NCBI RefSeq assembly: GCF_030542965.1
Contig: NZ_JAUAOA010000030.1
Location: 1-35,402, forward strand
DNA from: Azotosporobacter soli
Lineage (GTDB): Bacteria; Bacillota; Negativicutes; SG130
Direction: 5' to 3'
Length of the DNA stretch: 35,402 bases
The position numbers were made by a program, and so were the translations under genes. Position 1 is the first letter of the stretch; each line of letters begins with the position of its first letter. The notes under the pieces were generated by a model. It was not told the origin of the DNA, made no database searches, and was given only the letters and a program-made list of their open reading frames with translations. Shown here in pieces: positions 23,482 through 32,122 of this stretch.

Positions 23482-23616
23482 TCCCATCACCTGCCGCATC
23501 TTTTTCCATATATAGGGTTTCTCCTTGCGTAAGCTAAAACCCTTTTGCCGCGTTCCTTTATCTTGCAGGAGTCTGCTAAAATAACGCGAATTTAAGTTGC
23601 GAGGTGAACTTATGCC

Positions 23617-24315
23617 ATGGCACAGACTAAAATTCTGATTGTCGATGATGACGTTGACATCAGTGAAATTATCCATACGTATCTGACGAAATACGATTTT
23701 TCCTGCCAGCAGGCGTATGATGCTGCGCAGGCGTTGCGTCTGGCACGGGAATATTGTCCGGATCTTTTGATCCTCGATGTGCAGTTGCCCGGCGCAAGCG
23801 GCATTGACGTTTGCCGCCAATTGCGCCAGGAAACAGACGCGCCGATTCTGTTTCTCAGTTGTTTAGGCGAAGAGCAGGACAAAATTTCCGGCCTCGAAGC
23901 CGGCGGCGACGATTATATCGCCAAACCGTTCAGTTTGGGCGAATTGCTGGCTCGCGTAAAAGCCGCGCTCCGACGCAGCGGTCTGCCGGAAACGGCGACC
24001 GCCGTACGCAAGCACATCCTCTCTTTTCCCGGCTTGACGATCGATCTCGTCAATTCACAGGCCGTCGTCGATGAAACAATTATTGATCTGCCGCCGATGG
24101 AGTTTCAGCTTTTGTCGCGCCTGGCGCGCAACCCGGGCTGGACCTACAGCAATGAGCAGTTATTCTCGCTCGTTTGGGGCAGCGAAAGCATCGACACGCG
24201 AACGGTCGCGGTTCATATTAACCGTCTCCGCAAAAAGCTGGAGCAAAACGCAGCCAAACGCGAATATATTCTTACGGTCTGGGGCAAAGGTTATAAATTC
24301 AACGATCAATTGTAA
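23617..24315 (+). CDS. OmpR/PhoB-family response regulator
   Basis: This 232-residue regulator has a receiver (1-118) and a winged-helix DNA-binding domain (about 130-230). Asp54 in [10 protein letters not shown] is the likely phosphorylation site, with DDD at 10-12 and the lysine in YIAKPF. The effector domain reads [31 protein letters not shown]...[15 protein letters not shown]...[15 protein letters not shown] lies 9 nt before the ATG. It is divergent from the DnaJ-like gene. The nearest histidine kinase gene ends 334 bp away in the opposite direction, with a small zinc-ribbon gene between. That kinase is the most likely partner, but the pairing is inferred. Confidence 0.88.
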   Translation: MAQTKILIVDDDVDISEIIHTYLTKYDFSCQQAYDAAQALRLAREYCPDLLILDVQLPGASGIDVCRQLRQETDAPILFLSCLGEEQDKISGLEAGGDDYIAKPFSLGELLARVKAALRRSGLPETATAVRKHILSFPGLTIDLVNSQAVVDETIIDLPPMEFQLLSRLARNPGWTYSNEQLFSLVWGSESIDTRTVAVHINRLRKKLEQNAAKREYILTVWGKGYKFNDQL

Positions 24316-24360
24316 AAATAGAGGGCTGACATTTTCAAAAAATGTCAGCCCTCTATTTTT
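24314..24360. terminator. Strong bidirectional terminator
   Basis: AAAAATAGAGGGCTGACATTTT (two stretches, 24314-24335) and its complement form a perfect stem of about 20 bp, with A- and T-runs at the ends. It serves the regulator ending at 24315 and the zinc-ribbon gene ending at 24359, whose stop codon touches it. Confidence 0.93.
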
Positions 24361-24568
24361 ACTGCATTGCTTTCTTAAATACATAGCCGCAATTGTTGCA
24401 GCGTAAACGCGTCGCATCATATTCCGTAACATCAATCGCGCCGCATTTTGGACATTCGATCGCCGTCTGGCTGATACCGCTCCAGGCGATTGCAGGTTCC
24501 CATATCGTAACGCTGCCCAACAGCAGCCATGCGAGCAGCATAGATGTTACGCAATATTTCAGTTTCAT
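24359..24568 (-). CDS. Small exported zinc-ribbon protein
   Basis: This 69-residue protein starts with a hydrophobic signal or anchor (MKLKYCVTSMLLAWLLLGSVTIWEPAIA), followed by a zinc ribbon: CPKCG, 16 residues, CNNCG. The cysteines would bind one zinc ion outside the membrane. The function is unknown. The start at 24568 puts AGGGG about 9 nt upstream and begins the signal sequence; the frame is open nine codons further. It lies 80 bp downstream of the histidine kinase gene and may be cotranscribed with it. Confidence 0.65.
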   Translation of the reverse strand: MKLKYCVTSMLLAWLLLGSVTIWEPAIAWSGISQTAIECPKCGAIDVTEYDATRLRCNNCGYVFKKAMQ

Positions 24569-24648
24569 CCTTCGCGTCCCCTTTCGCCTGACCATCTGCC
24601 GTTTGTTACAGTATAGTCGAATTTGGATGACGCGATTTTAAACAAATT

Positions 24649-26655
24649 TTAAACTTTTTCAATTTGACTGCAAGGCAGCGTAATGCAAATCGTACAGCCT
24701 TTTTCAACACCCGTGTCTACCCATATCTCACCCTGATGCGCCATAATAATTTCTTTTGTAATCGCCAGTCCCAAGCCGCTGTGCTCAGCCGGATTCGTTC
24801 GCGCTTCATTGCCCCGATAAAAACGCTCAAAAATATTTTCGACATGCTCAGGCAAAATTCCCACTCCGGTGTCGGCGACTTTTAACAGCACCCGGTCCTG
24901 TGCCGCCAAAGCAGCGCTGATTTCGATTTGCCCGCCTGCGTCGGTATGGGCTGTCGCATTGGAAATCAAATTAAGAAAAGCCTGTTCCAAACGTTCCGCA
25001 TCGCCGCTCACTTGACAACCCTGCGGCAGATCGACTTTGCATGTCAGAACGACTCCGGCATGCTCGACGTCAAATACATGATTTTGAAAAATTGTCTCCA
25101 CCAGTTCTGCCAGGGCAATCGGCTTCATTTCAAAACGCCCTTGTTGGGCTTCCATTTTGCTCAACTCGAACAGCTCCTGAATCAATCGATTCAGCCCCAG
25201 CATTTTAGTATGGATGCGCTGCAGATAACTGCGCTGCGTGGCAGGCGATTCAATGATGCCTTCCAGTAACAGTTCCGCATGCCCAAGCACTGACGTGACC
25301 GGCGTGCGCAAATCATGCGAAATATTGGCCAATAAGCGGCGGCGTGCCGTTTCCATCTTCTGCAGTTGCTCGGTACGGCGTTCGACCATTTTTTCCAGCC
25401 CCAGCGAATATTCCTCAACCTCATGCTGCAGACGGAAAAAACGGTTAGCTAATTCCCAAATGCTGATCAGGACAAATACCATCAACCCCCACATCGAAGG
25501 GTTGGGCGGTAGTTTAAGATCGGCAGCCACAACTTCCATAATTCCGCTAAACATGGCGATGCACGCAGCAAAAATAATGACGCGTCCTTCTTTTTGCCCC
25601 TGCATTAATTTATAAGTCAGATAAACCATACCGATGCAGCTGGTAAAAAGCTGCAATGCCTTATTGAACATATTCTCCGCGAATCGCCAAAACTGGACAT
25701 CATGATACGCCAGCAGCAGCAGGCTCATGAAAACGGCGCAAAAAAGCGTCGCATTGCTATAGGCTTCAAACAGCTTTTCGCTCCTGCTTTCTTTTGACCG
25801 ATCCGGATTGCGAAACCGCTCATAAGCAAAACGAGTAAATGCCGGTACGATAAAAAATGAGGCGATATGAAAGAGAACTACGTCCCACGGCCCTTCGATG
25901 CCGACGATATAACGCCACTGCGTCGTATAGTATGTATAGACACCAATACTGATGCATCCGAGACCAAAATATAACTGATCCTTTTCGCGTTTCTGTTTTA
26001 AATAAAACGCCAACGCAGCCATACCGATTAAAAAGTAAATGCCGCTAAAAACAAGCGCCGTATCTTCACTGCGAATCAATTCCTTTATCAAAGAAACATA
26101 ATCGCCGATGCATACCGGATCGTTATAAATGCCGCCTAAATCATAAAAGCCCGCTTGTACCCTGACCGCAATCAGATTATAACCGCCAAAATGCAGTCTG
26201 CTATCCGGCAACTGATAAATTCGTATCTTTTGATGATTTAAGGACATCGTCTCGACAATGCCGCTGCGGCCAATCGAATAGCCATTGATAAACACTTCCT
26301 CAGCCGTTGCAATCTTGCCGAGGCGCAGCGCCAAATTATAGAGCGGTTTATCCGCCGGCAGGTAAATCCATTTTCGATACCACACTGTCCGTAGGTTTGG
26401 CAGACTATCCGCTAAATTAGACGGCACTTCCGTCGTTTGCCAGGCGGAATCATCATAGTTCGTATCTTTGTATTCCGCCTGATCTTCCTGGCTAATTTTC
26501 CAATCCCCTCTTAAGATTGTCCGACTGTAATCGGTTACCCTCTCAGCCTCGGGATGTTCTTGCCCCTGCGCGTCGCAAACTGCGCCGCCGAGCCCAACGA
26601 AGAACAGGCAAAGTAAGATGAAAAAGGTTCGGCTATGCTTCAAGCGCACATGCAA
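24649..26655 (-). CDS. Sensor histidine kinase with a 7TMR-DISM sensor part
   Basis: This 668-residue kinase should sense an outside ligand and phosphorylate a response regulator. A signal peptide (about 1-30) precedes an extracellular beta domain (about 40-190) that resembles the jelly-roll carbohydrate-binding fold near GH2 enzymes (DSAWQTTEVPSNL, VWYRKWIYLP, VFINGYSIGRSG). Seven membrane helices follow (about 195-405), the 7TMR-DISM layout, then a coiled coil, the HisKA domain with NISHDLRTP (His447), and the ATPase domain (NLISNATAH, DTGVGIL, GLGLAITK). It overlaps the tRNA nucleotidyltransferase gene by 23 bp, so the two are translationally coupled. The likely partner is the regulator at 23617. 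The ligand is unknown; a sugar is possible but unproven. Confidence 0.9.
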   Translation of the reverse strand: MHVRLKHSRTFFILLCLFFVGLGGAVCDAQGQEHPEAERVTDYSRTILRGDWKISQEDQAEYKDTNYDDSAWQTTEVPSNLADSLPNLRTVWYRKWIYLPADKPLYNLALRLGKIATAEEVFINGYSIGRSGIVETMSLNHQKIRIYQLPDSRLHFGGYNLIAVRVQAGFYDLGGIYNDPVCIGDYVSLIKELIRSEDTALVFSGIYFLIGMAALAFYLKQKREKDQLYFGLGCISIGVYTYYTTQWRYIVGIEGPWDVVLFHIASFFIVPAFTRFAYERFRNPDRSKESRSEKLFEAYSNATLFCAVFMSLLLLAYHDVQFWRFAENMFNKALQLFTSCIGMVYLTYKLMQGQKEGRVIIFAACIAMFSGIMEVVAADLKLPPNPSMWGLMVFVLISIWELANRFFRLQHEVEEYSLGLEKMVERRTEQLQKMETARRRLLANISHDLRTPVTSVLGHAELLLEGIIESPATQRSYLQRIHTKMLGLNRLIQELFELSKMEAQQGRFEMKPIALAELVETIFQNHVFDVEHAGVVLTCKVDLPQGCQVSGDAERLEQAFLNLISNATAHTDAGGQIEISAALAAQDRVLLKVADTGVGILPEHVENIFERFYRGNEARTNPAEHSGLGLAITKEIIMAHQGEIWVDTGVEKGCTICITLPCSQIEKV

Positions 26656-27778
26656 TCGCCTTCACCTGCCGTTCGCGCAGCCATACGCCGATTTCTCGTC
26701 CGCGCAGTTGCGGCGGCAGAACCTCCGCACGCACGGCCTGCTGCATCACCGCTTTCAGTCCTGCAAGTTCCGGTATCGAAAGCGCGCCAGCCTTTGCAAT
26801 ACAATCAAAATCAGCCGCCTCGATTGCACCTCGTCCTAATCGGATAAGCGCTGTCACAATGGTTTCCGCGTCCGGCTGCGCCAACAGCTTCGCCAATTGT
26901 CCGACAGTTATAGCGCCTTCCAGCCAATCCCCCGGCAGCGTCATCCGCTTATTCCATTTTTCCAGCTCCTCTTGCGGCAACGTCAGGCCAAAGCTGGCAA
27001 AACGCACCTTTAGTGATGAAGTCTGCGTCGCCGTCGCGTCGAGCAGCTGTAAGGCACGCTCCCGTTCGCCCCTGCCTAATGCCGCTAATTCGCCAAACGT
27101 GACCGGCAACAAATGCGCCTCATCCAACACGCGAAAAAAACGCGCCGGCTCTGCCGCCTCGCTCAACGCCTTTGTCAGTTCTGCCAGCATCCGTTCCACC
27201 GGTTCATCTTTCAATTCCTCTGCTACCGTCGCTGCCAGTGCAAGCGTCCTCGGCTCCACCGTAAAGCCGAGCCGCGCCGCCTGACCTGCCAGACGCAGCG
27301 CACGAATCGGGTCTTCGGAAAAATGTTCACTCGTTGCGCGCAGGATTCCCCGTTCGATGTCCTCCCGACCGCCGTATGGATCAATGATTGCGCCGCTCAA
27401 ACAATCCATCGCCATCGAGTTGATCGTCGTATCACGTCGAAATAAGTCCTCTTCAATCGTGACCTTCGGTTTCGAGGATACTTTAAAGCCCAAATAACCC
27501 GGGCCTACTTTACGTTCTGTGCGGGCAAACGCAACTTCACATTTGACGCCGTCAACGGTCAATAAAAAAACCGGAAACGATTTACCGCATTCCTTGGCTT
27601 CAGGAAATAATTCTTTAAAATTCTTCTTTACCATCCCGGTCACGCAAAAGTCAATATCCTTAGCCGGTAAGCCGCGCAGCGCATCGCGTACACAGCCGCC
27701 AACCCGGTATAAACGTCCTCCCTGCGCCGCAACGGTCTCTGCCAACGTCCGTTCACTCAGTTCCAGCGTGTCTCCCAT
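26633..27778 (-). CDS. cca: tRNA nucleotidyltransferase (CCA-adding enzyme) family
   Basis: This family adds or repairs the CCA end of tRNA, or acts as poly(A) polymerase. The 381-residue protein has the class II signature LYRVGGCVRDALRGLPAKDIDFCV (GG at 27-28, catalytic Asp41 and Asp43), then EEDLFRRDTTINSMAMD and the flexible-loop/nucleotide-recognition region DPIRALRLAGQAARLGF. The C-terminal half is helical and less conserved. CCA adder, A-adder or poly(A) polymerase cannot be told apart here. The ATG at 27778 has AGGTGG about 5 nt upstream. A TATAAT at 27821-27826 on this strand may be its -10. It is followed, with overlap, by the sensor kinase, an unusual partner. Confidence 0.87.
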   Translation of the reverse strand: MGDTLELSERTLAETVAAQGGRLYRVGGCVRDALRGLPAKDIDFCVTGMVKKNFKELFPEAKECGKSFPVFLLTVDGVKCEVAFARTERKVGPGYLGFKVSSKPKVTIEEDLFRRDTTINSMAMDCLSGAIIDPYGGREDIERGILRATSEHFSEDPIRALRLAGQAARLGFTVEPRTLALAATVAEELKDEPVERMLAELTKALSEAAEPARFFRVLDEAHLLPVTFGELAALGRGERERALQLLDATATQTSSLKVRFASFGLTLPQEELEKWNKRMTLPGDWLEGAITVGQLAKLLAQPDAETIVTALIRLGRGAIEAADFDCIAKAGALSIPELAGLKAVMQQAVRAEVLPPQLRGREIGVWLRERQVKAIACALEA

Positions 27779-28117
27779 TCCTGCCACCTACTTCTTTCCC
27801 ATTCATCATTTGTCTATTGTATTATATTCCCGCAAAAAAAAGAACATCCTACAGCATAAATCGCCGCCGGACATCCCTCCTTCTTTCGCTCATTACTCTT
27901 TAATGAAGCCTCTGTATCGCACCTGCCGCAAAGATACGCTTCGCACCGGATAAATTTCCTCTTCGTTTTTAGTATAGCAAACGCTGTCGCTTTTGTTTTT
28001 AAACAATCGTTAAACTTTTACGCCATAGTCCCTTGCCTATTTAACATTGCCGCGCAATGCGATATACTTAAGATAATTATACATTTTCTCCCATTTTTAT
28101 TTTAAGGAGGAAAACTT
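27779..28117. other. Intergenic region between cca and the lipoprotein gene
   Basis: This 339-bp region separates two divergent genes. It holds a possible -10 (TATAAT, minus, 27821-27826) for cca and a good plus-strand promoter at 28041-28068. Open frames in it are short and have no credible ribosome sites. I see no RNA gene. Confidence 0.5.
28041..28068 (+). promoter_or_regulatory. Promoter of the LolA-like lipoprotein gene
   Basis: TTAACA (28041-28046) and TATACT (28063-28068) are separated by 16 bp. The spacer holds a small inverted repeat, ATTGC-CGC-GCAAT. A ribosome site AAGGAGG precedes the gene at 28118. Confidence 0.55.
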
Positions 28118-28777
28118 ATGCGTAAATTATTTCTCTTGCTCACATCGCTCAGTTTGCTTCTTCTCTTTGCCGGTTGCGGTGGCGACGCAAAGAAAGCGGA
28201 GCCGACTTCCGCCGCGCCTGTTGCCAAAGAAGAAAGTCTGGATTCGATCTTTCAAAAATTTAAAGCGGTCAAAGGCTGGAGTTATGACATGACGACCACC
28301 ATCAACGGCAAAAAAATGATGGACGCTTCGGTCTGGTTTGCCCCAGACAAGCTTCGCATGGAATTCAGCGTCGAAGGGAAAAAAATGGTTACCATTCAAG
28401 ACGGTGAATTCACGTATATGTACGATCCTGGCGAAAAGACCGCGATGAAGATTTCCAAGCAATCTGCGTTGGCCGGTCAAAAAACAAAAATAGACAAACC
28501 GGATAAATTCCAGCAAATTCCTGTCCCTGATTGGAAGGTACTTGAAACGGTAACCTATGACGACGTTCTCTGCCGTGTCCTCGAATTCACCGATGCCTCT
28601 AGCGGCGATAAAATGAAAATGTGGCTGCGCGTCGATTATGGCGCTCCGCTACGCATGGAACTGACGCCTAAATCAGGCAATGAAGCGATCGTTCAGGAAT
28701 ACAAAAACATGAAGTTCGATCCGATTCCAGCCGATAAATTTCAATTGCCGAGCGGCGTCGAAGTCATGAGTTTTTAA
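28118..28777 (+). CDS. LolA-like lipoprotein
   Basis: This 219-residue protein begins with a lipoprotein signal and lipobox (LLLLFAGC, lipid-bearing Cys about 20). The mature part looks like a LolA/LppX-type half-barrel that binds lipid chains: ASVWFAPDKLRMEFSVEGKKMVTIQDGEFTYMYDPGEKTAMKI, then VLEFTDASSGDKMKMWLRVDYGAPLRME, the paired strands typical of that fold. Its task may be lipid or lipoprotein handling at the cell envelope, or envelope-stress sensing. The assignment rests on strand patterns only. AAGGAGG lies 8 nt upstream. It is a single-gene unit with its own promoter and terminator. Confidence 0.7.
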   Translation: MRKLFLLLTSLSLLLLFAGCGGDAKKAEPTSAAPVAKEESLDSIFQKFKAVKGWSYDMTTTINGKKMMDASVWFAPDKLRMEFSVEGKKMVTIQDGEFTYMYDPGEKTAMKISKQSALAGQKTKIDKPDKFQQIPVPDWKVLETVTYDDVLCRVLEFTDASSGDKMKMWLRVDYGAPLRMELTPKSGNEAIVQEYKNMKFDPIPADKFQLPSGVEVMSF

Positions 28778-28804
28778 CGTCAGGCGCAGCTTGTATTCTT
28801 GGCA

Positions 28805-28863
28805 AAAAAGACTGCATCCGCACGGCGCAGTGGTAAGCGCGTGCGGATGCAGTCTCTTTTTTT
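28805..28863. terminator. Strong bidirectional terminator
   Basis: AAAAGACTGCATCCGCAC pairs with GTGCGGATGCAGTCT, with GCGC/GCGC pairing inside and long A- and T-runs outside. It ends the lipoprotein gene and the converging MFS gene. Confidence 0.93.
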
Positions 28864-28868
28864 CAACA

Positions 28869-30041
28869 TCAATTGGCGATTTTCTCTGCCCACTCCGGCA
28901 ACACGGCTTTAGGACTCCGATCCAGACTGACGATACCAATCGCCAAGACTAGAAAAGCCGCCAGATAAGGCGCTGCCGGAGTGATATTTTCCGCCATGAT
29001 CCCCGCCGTCACCGGCGCCAAGCCTGCTCCCAGCCAACGGACAAAATTATAGGCGCTGGAAGTAATATTGCGAGGATAAGGCGACAACTCCATCGTGTAT
29101 GTCGTGAACAAGGAATTGCTCACGCCGCAGAACAAGCCTGATGCGATGATCAACGCCAATTGCAGCGCTTTGTCCTGACTAAAGTAAATGCCGCTGACGC
29201 TCAATGCGAATAAGAGCAAGGCTCCGCTAATGATCTGCACTGAGGAAAACTTACGTTCCAGCATATGCGACAGTTTCGCAGAGCCGGCTGCCAGCATCAT
29301 CCCCCAGCCAAAGAACACCCAGCCCAGTTCCATTGCCGACAGTTGCAGAAAAAGCGGCGAATACGCCAAGACAGTAAAAAATGCATAATAGTAAAGCATG
29401 GAAACAAGCGCCACACGCAAGAAAGGACGGTAGCGTAGCAAAACCAGCAAATCCTTGCTGCCATGCGAAGTCGCTGCAGATTTCTTTTCTTGCACAGGAG
29501 GCTTTACGAAACGCCAAACGCACAGACAGGCTAAGGCTGCCAAGAGGCTGGTCGCTGCAAACGGATAGCGCCAGCTTGCTTCGCCCAATACGCCGCCCAA
29601 GAGCGGGCCCACCGCCATGCCAAGACCGACCGCCGCTTCAAATAAACCGATCGCTTCCGTGACAGAACGTGAAAAGCGGATCATGATTGTCATTGCACAG
29701 GCGAAAAACATCGCGTTGCCCAACCCCCACGCAGCGCGAAACCAAGACAGCTCGACGATTGAATGGGCTAAGGCGCAAAAAAGGCTGGCCAGACAAACCA
29801 CAAACAAGCCGCTGGTCAGCACCGGCTTTTCCCCGAAACGATTGGCGGCAATGCCCGCGGGCAGCATCATGAATGCCATCGTAAAGATGTATGCGGTAAA
29901 CAGCATTTCCACTTCCCAGTGGCGCGCCCCAATCTGTTTCGCTATGATCGGCAGCAACGGGTCGACGACGCCGATGCCCATAAAGGCAAGAAAAGTGGCC
30001 GCAGCCATCACATACAGACTTTTTTTTGAATACGGTTCCAT
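28869..30041 (-). CDS. MFS transporter, drug/arabinose-efflux-like
   Basis: This 390-residue protein has about twelve hydrophobic segments, the normal size for the major facilitator superfamily. The N-terminal half contains FMGIGVVDPLLPIIAKQIGA (helix 1, as in multidrug exporters), the loop ANRFGEKPVLTSG that stands in for the family GxxxDRxGRR motif, and GLGMAVGPLLGGVLGE near helix 5 (antiporter-type motif C). It probably exports a small molecule using the proton gradient. The substrate is unknown. The start at 30041 has GGAG 8 nt upstream. A LysR regulator gene is divergent, 139 bp away, and likely controls it. Confidence 0.87.
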   Translation of the reverse strand: MEPYSKKSLYVMAAATFLAFMGIGVVDPLLPIIAKQIGARHWEVEMLFTAYIFTMAFMMLPAGIAANRFGEKPVLTSGLFVVCLASLFCALAHSIVELSWFRAAWGLGNAMFFACAMTIMIRFSRSVTEAIGLFEAAVGLGMAVGPLLGGVLGEASWRYPFAATSLLAALACLCVWRFVKPPVQEKKSAATSHGSKDLLVLLRYRPFLRVALVSMLYYYAFFTVLAYSPLFLQLSAMELGWVFFGWGMMLAAGSAKLSHMLERKFSSVQIISGALLLFALSVSGIYFSQDKALQLALIIASGLFCGVSNSLFTTYTMELSPYPRNITSSAYNFVRWLGAGLAPVTAGIMAENITPAAPYLAAFLVLAIGIVSLDRSPKAVLPEWAEKIAN

Positions 30042-30120
30042 TACCATTTCTCCTTTTATCCGTTCATTATTCTTTGACGAAACTTCATCGTACCGTTAGA
30101 ATTATATACAATAAGCTTTT

Positions 30121-30133
30121 ATATTAATAATAT
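30121..30133. promoter_or_regulatory. Possible LysR operator in the divergent region
   Basis: ATATTA-A-TAATAT is a perfect inverted repeat of the T-N11-A type favoured by LysR regulators. It lies between the divergent MFS and LysR genes in a very AT-rich stretch, so chance is a concern. Confidence 0.35.
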
Positions 30134-30180
30134 TTATTTAATTTATTTTCCATACTTTTTTTCATATGAAAGGAGTTTTT

Positions 30181-31059
30181 ATGGATCTACGAAAATTAAA
30201 GTATTTTCTCGCCGTAGCCAATGAAGGACAGATTACACGGGCCGCCAGCCGGCTGAACATGGCTCAGCCTCCTTTGAGTCAACAACTCCGCCTGCTGGAA
30301 GAGGAACTCGGTGTGCGCTTATTCCACCGCGGCAGCCGCAGCATCGATCTGACGGAGGCAGGCCAGCTTCTCAAAGAACGGGCCGAGCAGGTTTTCGAAC
30401 TGCTCGACGTAACGACAAAAAATCTTAAAGACATTCATCACGGCGACAGCGGCGCGTTGACCATCGGCACCGCCGCTTCCTTCGGCGTCACCGTCCTGAT
30501 GGATCATATCAAAACCTTTCACCGCCTGCATCCTCGAATCAGCTATCAGCTTTGGGAAGGCGACACGATTCGCATTCTCGAACTATTGGAAAGCCGCGTC
30601 ATCGAAATCGGCTTCGTTCGTTCTCCGGTCAACGATGCACAATATGAATCGTTGCCGCTCGGAACCGACTCCCTGCTTGCCGCCATCCATGAAGATTTTC
30701 TCCCTCTGCTGCCGAATTCTTCAGAACCGCTTACCTGGCACGATTTAAACAGCTTACCGATCGCCACGCACCGGCGTTTGGAAGCCTTGATCACTCCCCC
30801 TTGTTTAAAGCACGGCTTTGAACCTCAGATCCGTTGTTTGGTCGATGATGTCCGTTCCCTTTTGGTCTGGGCCGAGTACGGCATAGCGATCGCCATCATT
30901 CCCGGTTCGGCCAAAGATTTAGCGCCGACCTCCAAAATCCACTATCGCCCTTTGCTCGAACCGCAAATCGAGTTGTCGCAGCGCATTGTCTGGAAAAAAG
31001 ATCATTATCTCTCGGCCGCAACGCGTCTCTTTCTCGAGTCGATACAAGGCGGCCAATAA
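30181..31059 (+). CDS. LysR-family transcriptional regulator
   Basis: This 292-residue protein has the LysR helix-turn-helix at its start: MDLRKLKYFLAVANEGQITRAASRLNMAQPPLSQQLRLLEEELGVRLFHR (about 1-50). The effector-binding domain fills about 90-290. Length is normal. GAAAGGAG lies 5 nt before the ATG at 30181, which decides the start against the ATG at 30166. Regulators of this family usually control a divergent neighbour, here the MFS exporter. The inducer cannot be read from sequence. The stop codon lies within the shared terminator hairpin that follows. Confidence 0.91.
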   Translation: MDLRKLKYFLAVANEGQITRAASRLNMAQPPLSQQLRLLEEELGVRLFHRGSRSIDLTEAGQLLKERAEQVFELLDVTTKNLKDIHHGDSGALTIGTAASFGVTVLMDHIKTFHRLHPRISYQLWEGDTIRILELLESRVIEIGFVRSPVNDAQYESLPLGTDSLLAAIHEDFLPLLPNSSEPLTWHDLNSLPIATHRRLEALITPPCLKHGFEPQIRCLVDDVRSLLVWAEYGIAIAIIPGSAKDLAPTSKIHYRPLLEPQIELSQRIVWKKDHYLSAATRLFLESIQGGQ

Positions 31060-31100
31060 GGAAAACCCGCGTAGCAATTGTGCTCGCGGGTTTTCCTTAT
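31056..31100. terminator. Shared terminator holding both stop codons
   Basis: ATAAGGAAAACCCGCG (31056-31071) and CGCGGGTTTTCCTTAT (31085-31100) pair perfectly. The TAA of the LysR gene (31057-31059) and that of the converging gene (31097-31099) both lie in the stem. Confidence 0.9.
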
Positions 31101-32122
31101 CCTCCTATTTCCTTTAACAAAGCATCCAACCTCTTTTGTTGTTCGGCTCGCGCCATTGGCAAACCATATAAATGACAGTCAAGCACATCGGCGTCCTTGA
31201 CGATTTCTTCGAGCGGCGTACCGACGCTGCTTTTGCTGCTGTGTTCACGCACCGCGGCCGCAATCATTTCATTTTCCGCTGCGCTGAAGCTTGCACATTG
31301 CCGCAAAAATTCTTTCACCGGTTCATAGCCGTTCGCCGCATGATCCCTCTGCCGTCCGGTCAGCATCCGGCCATAGTCGTGCACCGCGCAGGCGATTCCT
31401 GCCAGTTCCAGATCTACGCCGCGCCGCAGTGCCAGGATCTGTCCTGTTCGTGCACAGCTAGCCAGATGAAGACGTTCCCAGTTCAGCGTCTCATCGCGTT
31501 CCATCTTCTCTTCTTCCAGTTTATCAAGCAGCAGCAATAGCCGCTCCTGCACCGCCAACAGTCGTTCCATCGGCATCGCCTGCCTTTCTTCCTGCATTTT
31601 CATGCGCACCACTTCCCATTCTTTCAGTTTTCGCGGCAATCCGATCGCATTAGCCGGACTGCTTGAAGTCAATTTGTAAAAACGGATCTGCTTAAATGCT
31701 TCAAAGCCGATCTGACGTCGAAAGGTCTCATAGGCTTTAGCGCCGTTAAAAAAGACATGCTGAATGCCGGGATAGCGCGCAAATAAAGCGGCAAAATCAT
31801 TCGTCTTTGCATCCGCCAAAGTCGCATCCTCGCTGCCATTCTCCTTTTGAAGGCATCTTTCAATCACATCCCAGAGCGCAATGCCCTGCGCACCGACAAA
31901 CGAAAGTTTTTCTGCATAACTGCTTTGCGCGACAGAAATCGTTGCGCCAAACAGCGTAAAGATGATTTCCCAAAAATGATTGCGCGGATTCGCGTAATAT
32001 TGCCTCTGTCGGCGTGATTCCGCACCGGGCATTGAGCCAAGGATCAAGATTTTCGCCCGTTCATCGCAAACCGGAGGAAAACTGCTTACTTCTTCCAACC
32101 TCACTTTTTTTGACATAGGCAT
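31097..32122 (-). CDS. Hypoxanthine-DNA glycosylase fused to an HD phosphohydrolase domain
   Basis: The 341-residue protein joins two enzymes. Residues 1-175 are a uracil-DNA-glycosylase superfamily domain of the hypoxanthine-DNA-glycosylase/Mug type: LILGSMPGAESRRQRQYYANPRNHFWEI (27-53) and LTSSSPANA (151-159). Such enzymes remove hypoxanthine (deaminated adenine) from DNA; the Asn in YYANP matches the residue reported as catalytic in the family. Residues about 205-341 are an HD domain with His219, HD at 248-249, REH (His294) and DADVLD, the pattern of metal-dependent phosphohydrolases acting on nucleotides. A charged linker (176-205) connects them. The frame is intact. It overlaps the upstream VRR-NUC gene by 22 bp; GGTGA lies 9 nt before the ATG. 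Fusion of these domains is unusual in my knowledge. Confidence 0.85.
   Translation of the reverse strand: MPMSKKVRLEEVSSFPPVCDERAKILILGSMPGAESRRQRQYYANPRNHFWEIIFTLFGATISVAQSSYAEKLSFVGAQGIALWDVIERCLQKENGSEDATLADAKTNDFAALFARYPGIQHVFFNGAKAYETFRRQIGFEAFKQIRFYKLTSSSPANAIGLPRKLKEWEVVRMKMQEERQAMPMERLLAVQERLLLLLDKLEEEKMERDETLNWERLHLASCARTGQILALRRGVDLELAGIACAVHDYGRMLTGRQRDHAANGYEPVKEFLRQCASFSAAENEMIAAAVREHSSKSSVGTPLEEIVKDADVLDCHLYGLPMARAEQQKRLDALLKEIGG

Noticed and set aside
23482-23820. N-terminal extension of the DnaJ-like frame by 113 residues
   Set aside because: The extension overlaps the divergent response regulator on the opposite strand and has no protein-like pattern. The J domain begins just after the ATG at 23481, which has a good ribosome site.
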